Assembly (NCBI GenBank): GCA_033439685.1
Contig: JAUEDM010000001.1
Coordinates: 3,782,001-3,846,000, forward strand
From: Apodospora peruviana
Lineage: Eukaryota; Ascomycota; Sordariomycetes; Sordariales; Lasiosphaeriaceae
Length of the DNA stretch: 64,000 nt
Reading direction: 5' to 3'
Part shown: positions 55,501 to 64,000 of the stretch, one piece after another
How the letters are laid out: the number at the start of each line of letters is the position of its first letter
How positions within the stretch are numbered: position 1 is the stretch's first letter
The notes under the pieces: generated by a model
Database searches by the model: none
The model's input: only the letters and a program-made list of their open reading frames with translations
What the model was told of the DNA's origin: nothing
Translations under genes and position numbers: made by a program

Positions 55501-56952
55501 ATGGAAGGAAAATGGAAAGTTTCCTTTCGGCCTTCCCGAGAACAGAGATGGGAGGACGGCAACGCGCTGCCCTGATTTTTCATTTTGTCTTTGATATCAT
55601 CGACGGTCAACAACAGGCTGTCCGGAATTTGTCAGGGGTCTGGTTCAGCCACGCAGGCTAGGATGAGGGTCTCGGGAAGTTTTTGTGGTTTGATTGTTGC
55701 TGCATGCTGCCGAGTCGCGAAACACCATTGAGGGGCGCGTTAAGAGCCGACGAACAGACAAGCGAGTCGCTTCTGGGAGGTCCCAAGATGGGATCCGTCG
55801 ACGGGATGTGATTTATATCGGCCCTTGTAGCCGTCAGCACGGTGTGATTGATGTGGTATGCAGCCTCGGTGAACCAATCTGCACCCCAAGCCCACGACTC
55901 GGTGTGCCGTCAGTGAGGGGACTTGGGGTCAGGGGTAAGATCGGTATTTGGAGAAGGCAATTGTCGACTCGAGTCTATCATTCAAAGAGTGTCGCAACAG
56001 TATGTTGGATTATAGATGATACCTTGCTTCAGGGCCTAAACAGGTACGTACCTAAATATGTAAGTGCGAAGATGACAACCTCACGACAGTGATATACTCG
56101 TTATGAAGCATTGGAATTAGATCTTGGGTACAGTCGACCCGACGTTATGTCAGTTAATACAAGAATGTTATTTAACTCCCGTCGTCGTTTGGTGATGCGC
56201 AGACTCCAGCTGGCAGGGTTGATTTGAACGCGTGGCGCAGGATGCGAGATCGGCGCATCTACCAGATCGCAACGGACATCTGGAGCGGGACCTTCCGCAG
56301 AACAGCCGCAAGTGGTGGGCCCCTGACTCGGCCGTTGGCGCCCGGAGATCCGTCATTGAACACCAAGCTTCAAGTTGCTACGGACCACAAGGACTTCCAC
56401 GATGGTAGTCATACTTGACGATAATCTGAGGTTATAGTCGAGTTTACGGTTACTATACCGCGGTTTTATCTCTATCCTGGCTCCTTGCATTGCGGAATCC
56501 GGATATTGCAGTCCGTCTCCTTCAGCTCCAATGGGCCATGGAACCCAGGATAAGTGCATACCGTGTACCTAATATGAGCTTAACCAAAAATGGATTAGTC
56601 ACAAGACTCTCTTACCGTCTCACCTTACCCACTGCAGTCTGACGCCGCCGCGTTGGCGTTTGCAGCCTGCCTGCCACTGACCGCCACCTGAAACTGATCG
56701 ATCGACATGGAAGCGAGCTCCAACTTCAACAACCACCAAGCTGATTGACGACTTGCGATTGCGATTGCGCGCGCCCACGGCTACCTGAATACCCCTGACT
56801 GAACGAAAATTGCATTTTAAATCTCCAGATTTGCTCGCGCATCATATTGACAAAGATAAATTCTCTTGAATTCGACACATAGACAAAGGATAGACCTGTT
56901 TGTTCGTCAGCTTCCAGGTCACCAGGGGAACAACCCCACCACCACTACGAAG
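46542..56952. other. Ten kilobases without a supported gene
   Basis: Between the divergent RNA-binding protein and ECM29 genes I find no gene I can defend. The first part (to about 47.1 kb) probably holds the promoter and 5' UTR of the minus-strand gene. Frames of 130-166 codons (48827-48408 minus, 49994-49494 minus, 50882-51304 plus, 52922-53398 plus, 54765-55166 plus) lack recognisable domains and have no consistent splice partners. 56.6-56.95 kb is the likely ECM29 promoter. No RNA gene, transposase or long repeat was recognised. Confidence 0.45.
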
Positions 56953-59900
56953 ATGGCTTCCACAGAGCAAAGGGAGCTTGACCTGGTGGAAAAAGTCGAC
57001 TTCAGAATCCTGGGAGTGTCAAACAACGAGGAAAAGCTGCAGCTGCTGCTCAAGACGTATCTTCCGCCCTTGCTGCTCAAGGCCGGCAGCGAGCATGCTT
57101 CCGTGCGGAATAAGGTTCGCACCCACTCACCAACCCCATCCCCTTTTTCGGTGTTTGTTGTGTCGGCAGAACCTTGGAAGCTGACTTTGAGCTTTGTGTG
57201 TTTGTGTAGGTGATTGCGATATGTCATAGACTCCAGACTTTTATTCGGCCCCCTGGGTATGTTAACCCCCGCCCACACCCCTTTTCGTGTGTATGTCTTG
57301 TTGATGATCAAGGGGGTTGGGTAAAAAAGCGTTATCCTCCCCGTCGCTGCCCTGCTTGATCAGTACAAGGCCGCCGAATCGGCCATCGTAAAGCACTTTG
57401 ACATCATCTTCATCCAGCACAGCGTCGACAGGCTCGAGTCGCCCGCCGAGCGCCGCGCCCTCCTGCCCAAAGCTTTCCGCGGCATCGGGAGCGATCGCGG
57501 TGCCGGGGTGACTAGTCTTTTCCACATCGTCCTGCGACTGCTTCGCGACCTCAAGATCCCGTCGCGAGGAAGCGCGGAGGACACGGCTCTGCGCAAAGAT
57601 TTCGGCTTGGAAGATCCGGTTGACGCCGGATTCGTGGCGGAATGGCTCGGGAAGCTTTTGTTGTTGAGGCCGAGCGCCCCCGGGGCGGTGACGTCGCCGG
57701 GGTTAACAGAAGCGGATGTGTCGTTCTTGACGCTCGGCAACAAACCCGAGACCTGGCGGCCTGCCGCCGCCGGCCTGGGGCTCAGTTTGCCTGAGGTCCG
57801 GATCAAGGCTGTTGCCTTCCTGGCCAGCGGCGCTTTTACGGATGAGGAGCGGTTCATCCCCGCGCTATACGCGGCCGCTAGCTCGGACTTCCGGATATCA
57901 GGCGTGGGCGACGATATGCTCAAGCGGACGACCGTGTCGCTGGAGGACAGGGGGTTGGTGAAGAAGCTGTTTGAGGCGCACGGGAGGCTGGCGGCGCCGT
58001 ACCGGATACGGATCTTGGGTTTGCTGAGCAAGTCGGAGGTGTCGACGACGTTTACGGACGAGATACTCGCCACCTTCAGGGCGAATGTGGTTCCGCCTAT
58101 GATGGATGAGGGGAGCGGTAGTTCGGCGGTGCAGTCCACTTCTGGCCTGGAGCTGACCAAAGTCCACCGCGCGCTGTTCGAGTACATCAACTGGGTGGCA
58201 CGGATCGGGCCGACCAAGACGGACTTCAGCAAGATCGGACCGCCACTGGTCAAGCTGCTGCAGACGTTTGTCGAGAATCAGGGGTGGCCGAAGCCGGAAA
58301 AGGGGCTGTCGCACGACGACGTCGCGCTGCGGTCGCGCGCATACGAGACGATTGGTGTGATGGCCAAGGGCAACACGAATACCATGTCGAGCAACGAGAA
58401 GTTGTCCCTGGCCGGGTGGATGTTCCGCTCGCTTGCGGAGGACCCGACACCCGATGTGGTGGTGAATATCGATGGCGCGCTGTCGAGTCTGACGGGGATC
58501 TTCAAGCAACCGCATAACCTGCACACGCAGCTACGGTCGATTTTGTTGTCGTATATGATGATGGAAGAACAACAGGAAGGGAGCGATGTGGTCCGAAGCG
58601 CGAGGCACGCTGCTGCCAAGTGGGCGAACCAGTGTCTGCCGTTCTCGGATGTACAGGCGAGATGGATCGATATCCTGGCCATTGCTGGCCGGCGGGACGA
58701 GCGGAGCGATGTGGTTGAGGAGGGCCAAAAGGGGCTTGATCCTTGGACATATTACGCGAACGCCGACGACGAGAAATCGAGAGAGCTGCCCGCGTGGCAG
58801 GGTATGGTACAGGCTTTCTTCAAGGAGCCTGTTGCGTTGAGGGTTATCAATTCGGACGAGTGGCTACATGGTCGCGCAGGCGGTGGCGGCGGCGGCGGCG
58901 AGATGGATGTGGACGAAAGATCTGTGTTTGTCAATTTTCCTAGCGATGCGTTCCTGGCGTTCCCAGTGGCCGTCGACTACTGCAGGCGCATCCTGTTTCT
59001 GACCGCGCTCAAGGGGGAGGAACTCTTCAAGATTGAACCTGGCTGGGAGCGGCAGTTAGGGACCTTGGTGCACTCCGACCTGGCCACACGCCGGACAATC
59101 CGCAGATATCTGGCATCAGGGCAGCACGCGGCGACGTACGACCTGCTCGAAGCCGCGTTCGAGGGCATGATCAAGGAGAATTCGACCGTGTCAGTCGAAT
59201 GCGCGCGCTCGTTTGTTGACTTAGCGTCGTTTGCGCCCGCGGTTGTGCTCAAGCCGCTTGTCGATCGCGCGCGGGAGCTGCTGCCCCTGATCATCTCCAA
59301 CAAGAGGGATATGCGAGTGCTGGGCGCAAGAGCGTACGGAATTCTGGCGGCCCATCCGGCAAACTCGCCTGAAACGGTGGCCAACACGAAGGCTGGGTTG
59401 GCAGATATCACCAAGAACCTGAAGACCGCGATCGGGTCGGAGCTCAACGCTGTCGAGGGCGCGTTCTTGGCTCTGGCGCATCTGGTTTCGAGGCTGAAGT
59501 ACTATGGGTCTGACGCCGCTGGTAGTGATGCTGTCGGCGACTTGGGGGAGCTGTTCCCCAAGCTGGACACGATCTCCTCGGGCTCGCTCTCAACGCAGGA
59601 GTCGCTGTTTGACGCGTACTCGCAGTTGTGGACAGCGGGAGTCCAGACTGTTTCCACTGGAGGAAAGAGCGCGCCAGAGCTCAAGGAGGTCTTCGTCAAG
59701 AGCTTTATCGACCCGTTGGTGGTGCAAGCCAAAAAGGGGAACGAGAAGGCTATTATCGCGCTTGGTCGGCTTGCGCTTTCCCTCCCGGTAGCAACAGAAG
59801 GAATAGATAAAACAGACGATCTGCTCGGCTTGTTGCTGGAGAAGCTGTACGCGCTGTACGAGATCAAACAGGCCGAAGTCCACTTCGCCGTCGGAGAGGC

Positions 59901-62895
59901 CATCACAGCCGCCATAGCCTGTTGGGACGCCGGCGTTGTGCAGCTTACCGTCGATGTCGAGACCGCCGAGAGCGCGGATACCTACCGTCCTGTACCGAAA
60001 CGGCCGGCCCGGATCACCGCCGTGCTCGAAAAACTGCTGCTGGACTGCAAGAACACGAAGCCATCCCTTCTCAAGGCGTCTGGCATCTGGCTGTTCTGCG
60101 TCATCCAGCACTGCTCGCACCTCGAGGAGATACAGTCGCGACTGAGGGAGTGCCAGGCGGCGTTTATGAGGCTTCTTGGCGCCAGAGATGAGCTGGTCCA
60201 AGAGACTGCGTCCAGGGGTCTCGCGCTCGTGTACGAGAAGGGCGACCCGGAGCTCAAGGGTGAGTTGGTGCGCGACTTGGTGTCGTCCTTCACTGGTACT
60301 GGACCGAAGCTGAAAGTGGACGACGAGACGGAGCTGTTTGAGGCCGGCGCGCTGCCCACGGGCGAGGGCAAGTCGATCACCTCTTACAAGGACATTGTGA
60401 ACCTGGCCAATGAGGTGGGCGATCAGAGCCTGGTCTACAAGTTCATGTCGCTGGCGACCAACGCGGCAACCTGGTCGACCCGCTCAGCATTCGGGAGGTT
60501 CGGGCTGAGCAACATCCTATCCGAGTCCGAGATCGACCCCAAGCTGTATCCCAAGCTGTACCGATACCGCTTTGACCCGAACCAGAACGTGCAGAAGTCG
60601 ATGAACGACATCTGGAAGGCGCTGGTGAAGGACTCGAATACCGTGCTGGAGACGTATTTCGACGCGATTATCCGGGATCTGTTAAAGAGCGTGCTCGGCA
60701 AGGAGTGGAGAGTCCGGGAGGCCAGCTGTGCGGCGATATCTGACTTAATTTCGGGGAGGCCGTTCCAAAAGTACGAGCCATACTACAAGGATATCTGGGC
60801 GGCGGCGCTCAAGGTGCTTGACGATGTGAAGGGCACTGTTCGGAATGCGGCTCTCCGTCTGTGTATTGCGCTGTCGACCACATTGGTGCGGCAGCTCGAA
60901 GAGTCGGGGTCTACTGCCTCGGCCAATGCTATGATGAAGGAAGCGTTGCCGTTTCTGTTGTCCGAGAAAGGTATCGAGAGCGGGGTGGACGACGTCAAGA
61001 TGTTTGCGACGATTACGGTCATCAAGATCGCGAAGACGGGTGGCAAGTCGCTAAACCCTTATATCGGCACGACGGTGCCGCATCTCCTGGGAATCCTCAG
61101 CACGATAGAGCCAGAGCAGATCAACTATCACTATCAACGGGCTGGAGAGGACAATCGGGAGAAGATTGATCGGTGGAGGAGCGCCATGGTCTCGCAGAGT
61201 CCGATCAGCGAGGCCATTGAGAACCTGCTGCGCACAGTGAACAAGGACGTTATGGCGGATCTGGCCCCTAGACTTGAAGAGACGGTCAACACGGCAGTGG
61301 GCATGCCAACTAAGATCGGATGCAGTCGTGCACTGTCCACCCTGGCAACTCGACATTCAGTGGACTTTACCCCCTACGCGGCCCGGTTCTTACAGTTGAT
61401 GGAGAAGCAGGTTCTTGACCGCAACGACGAAGTCAGCCAAGCCTACGCTCGTGCAGCAGCTTACATCGTCCGAGTCACCCCCGATGAGAGCAAACTGAAG
61501 TTTGCATCAAAACTCCAAAAACTATATCTGAATTCCGAAGACGAGCTTCGTCGCCAGAAAGTCGCCGACGCAGTGCTCGCCCTCTCCAAAATCTCCCCCG
61601 ACCACTTCAACGCGTTGGAGGGCCAGCTACTCCCGTTCGCCTACCTCGCCAAGCACGACACCGATGACTACGTCAAAAAAGAATTCGCCGAGGTGTGGGA
61701 CAAGCACGCCGGCAGCAACCTCACCGTCGCCCGCTACATCACCGAGGTCGTAGATCTCGTCAACACGGCCCTCGACTCGGCTCAGTGGCCGCTCAAGCAC
61801 GCCGCCGCCCTCGCCGCCGGGTCCGTCGTCGCCGCCATCACCGCCAATGCCGACCTTACCGGCCAAGCGAACATGGACCACGTCCACAAGGCCTGGTTCG
61901 TCCTGGAGCGGGCACTCCTGCTCCGGACGTTCCCCAACAAGGGTGACCTACTCGAGCAGTTCCCCCCCTTCGTCAAGAAGAGTCGTCCGTGGTGGGAGGT
62001 GGACCGCGAATTCGCGGCCAAGATCAAGCAGATCGCGGTGCGCGAGGCCAAGCGCAACAACGCCACCTACCGCCCGAGCGCGTTCCGAAACCTGTGGCAG
62101 ATCGCCGAGCTGCGCGACGATCTCGAGATGCTGAGCGAGATCGCGGTTATCGTCGCGCCGTGCATGGACATGTCCGATGACGATGACGAGGACAACGACG
62201 CCGACAAGATGGACGTCGACAGCGGCAACGGCAGCACCGCTAACAAAGTCGTCAGGGGGCTCGACCCCAAGAGCAGCGTCGCCTGGGCTGCCATAGAGGC
62301 CATCACCAGGGGCCACAACCGCCTCGGCATGGACCGCGACCCTATCCGCGAGCTGATGAAGATTGTGCTCGCCTTCGAGGAGAACAAACCCGCTCGTCCC
62401 GGCACGACCAACAAGGACGGCGAGCTGCGCCCATTCATCGCCCGCCCTGAGTTCGACATCATCCGGCGCATCCACTGGTACTCGACGGCCGCTGAGATCC
62501 TCGAGGCCGCGCACAACACCGAGGCGGTCGAGGAGGGCGCTGTGGGCGGCGTCATGGAGCCCCTGAACTGGTTCCTCGTGACGCTCGATCTTGACAAGGC
62601 CGACGTCGGCACCGAAGACCAGAGACTGATGCGCATCCGCGCGGTCAAGGCGGTCCTGAAGATGTGGATTAAGTATCCCAGGCAGGTCGCTGCTGCTGCT
62701 GGAGGAGAGACGAACGTGAATACCGCGACGGCGAATAATATGAAGATGGCGGCGAAGGAGACGGTCGCGCCGGCCAAGGTGGCGATCGAGAAGGCACTGC
62801 AGGACGAGAGGTCGCTGGATGTGCGCGCCAAGTGGAGGGAGTGCTTGGTGCTGGTGGATGAGCTGCTTGGGCTGTTGGAGAGGCTTTCTTCGTAG
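56953..62895 (+). CDS. ECM29: Proteasome adaptor/scaffold protein ECM29
   Basis: ECM29 is a HEAT-repeat protein that binds the 26S proteasome, bridging core and regulatory particles and inhibiting faulty assemblies; it acts in nucleus and cytosol. Three exons, 56953-57114, 57210-57256 and 57330-62895, join to 1924 residues, close to the usual 1850-1900. Introns are 95 and 73 nt. The N-terminal part LQLLLKTYLPPLLLKAG, then VRNK/VIAIC across intron 1 and ILPVAALLDQY after intron 2, match the conserved ECM29 start, which supports the ATG at 56953. The rest is a continuous run of helical repeats. Notable inserts are a seven-Gly run followed by MDVDE (about residue 587) and an acidic segment with DDDDED and MDVD (about 1683-1704), probably disordered loops. 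It is unlinked to other proteasome genes here. The last exon is open for 5.6 kb, evidence of a working gene. Confidence 0.95.
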
Positions 62896-64000
62896 ATGCC
62901 TACCTTGGGTTAAATCATGCCTGCCTTCATTGGCGGCCGTTCTTTTGCAGATGACTACCTCACCCCTTTCTTTGTTTGTTGCTGCGGCTATTTGTCTGGG
63001 TAGAGGTAGTTTCTTGGTTCGAATGCATCCCTGGTTGGCCGGTCAGGTCGTGTGATTATATTTGAGCGTATGTATTTGTCATCATGCTGATGCGTGCATG
63101 TTTTCGTGAATGTCTTCCTGATTTTCTTTAACCCGAGCGTTGGGAGTACCGAGGTTGTCCCTCTGATAGTATTGCACAGGGGTGTACCACGCGTACATAC
63201 GTTACATATAATCTGTTGATAGAGGCTGTATTTTACAAAAGGCCGTCTTATAAGTAGGCCACTCTAGTGATGTCTGGAGTGGAGGAGTTCGGAAACGGGG
63301 AGCCAGACTGCGGACGCATGGATACCAAGACAGCTTTTGGAGGCCCTTCTCCCTTCTGCCTCTATTCAACTCTCAATCAATTCAGGGAATAACTCGTACC
63401 AGTTCAACCGTATCTTCTAAGTCCTATGCAAATACAGAAGCTGCCCCAACCATGTACAGATACTGTACTCGTGCCTGTGTCTGCTCGCCTGTGGTGGACG
63501 CGGCCGAGTAAGGCGACAGATAAGTCGAATACCAATCGGCCGGGATGCTTGGACCTGTCATTTGTTTTCTGATGAGTGTGTTGAGTCAGTTGTCCAAAGG
63601 TACCCTGAGCTGCCCTGCGATTTGAAGCGAGCAAATCCCCGCTTCAAGCTCTTGTATAGATCATTCGATAGGTATTATTCCTAGGTTCTTTTTGTCTTTT
63701 ATTCCTCCTTCCTTCGGGGGGGGGGGAACGAATACGGTTGCGATGCTCCAAACTCCAAGCAACTGTTGCATGATGCACCCCGCCTCCGGAGCGTACCTAT
63801 GGTGCTTGTGGTGCCCGGTCGGCTGTGCCGGTGTGGGAAGGTTCACCTCAGGAGACGAACGCGACATACCCCACTAGGAACCCGCTTTTGTTAGTTACCT
63901 AAGCACTTAAGCAGAACCCTGAGAACCCCGCGCGTCCATTGAATGCCTGCGCCGAAGGTCGGGGAATCGCGCGTTTCGACTTTCTGCCCGCCATCTTGCG
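62896..64000. other. ECM29 3' flank; no supported gene
   Basis: This contains the ECM29 3' UTR. An 11-G run lies at 63716-63726. Short open frames on both strands at 63.4-63.9 kb have no recognisable domain. No canonical AATAAA was noted close to the ECM29 stop. Confidence 0.45.

Noticed and set aside
57360..58253. 297-codon minus-strand open frame
   Set aside because: It lies antisense within the conserved ECM29 exon. Its openness follows from the GC-rich codon use of the real gene, and the protein resembles nothing.
62067..62831. 254-codon minus-strand open frame
   Set aside because: Antisense shadow of the ECM29 C-terminal coding region; Ser-rich and without domain.
63018..63030. GGTTCGAATGC, resembling a tRNA B box
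   Set aside because: The spacing to the only A-box-like sequence is far too short and no stems pair.
1..64000. Telomere repeats, CRISPR arrays, bacterial operons
   Set aside because: No TTAGGG arrays, no regularly spaced repeat-spacer units and no bacterial-type gene organisation were found; the spliced genes show a fungal nuclear origin.

Overview
The window looks like nuclear DNA of a filamentous ascomycete, most likely a Sordariomycete. The intact genes have short introns (about 50-130 nt, one of 224 nt) with GTAAGT-type donors and CTAAC/CTGAC-like branch points. The encoded proteins (an ECM29 proteasome factor, a Nam8/Csx1-type RNA-binding protein and an APC-superfamily permease with a long acidic N-terminus) resemble fungal family members. 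I saw no operon, bacterial or organellar features, and recognised no rRNA or tRNA gene.

Layout. 1-9 kb is gene-poor and rich in degenerate repeats: a roughly 196-bp tandem repeat at 3.2-3.7 kb with relatives at 4.9 and 5.3 kb, a 107-bp duplication, long G-tracts and a 7-bp minisatellite. 9-21 kb has no intact gene I can support, but holds two recognisable broken genes: a 2-isopropylmalate synthase relic (18.0-18.4 kb) and a Fic-domain relic (20.1-20.9 kb). The permease gene (six exons, minus strand) occupies 21.2-23.3 kb. 24.9-30.3 kb holds further broken or unresolved coding traces, including an SmD2 fragment. 30.7-36.7 kb has three small genes: a 93-residue Gly/Thr-rich protein, a four-helix membrane protein and a putative Myb-like protein. 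37.3-38.2 kb is an APH-type kinase relic, 41.4 kb a possible Cys/His-rich protein, and 42.2-42.4 kb an alcohol dehydrogenase fragment. The RNA-binding protein gene (five exons, minus strand) is at 44.9-46.5 kb. About 10 kb follow with no gene I can support. The ECM29 gene (three exons, plus strand) then fills 57.0-62.9 kb.

The supported genes do not form a pathway or metabolic cluster. They are unrelated housekeeping or transport genes scattered among long non-coding stretches. The most notable pattern is the density of broken genes. At least five recognisable families carry in-frame stops and/or single-base frame changes, while the 5.6-kb ECM29 exon and the permease exons are fully open. That contrast argues against general base-calling error. 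I did not find a convincing undescribed multi-gene system; the repeat/G-tract structure at 3-5 kb and the relics are what most deserve checking.
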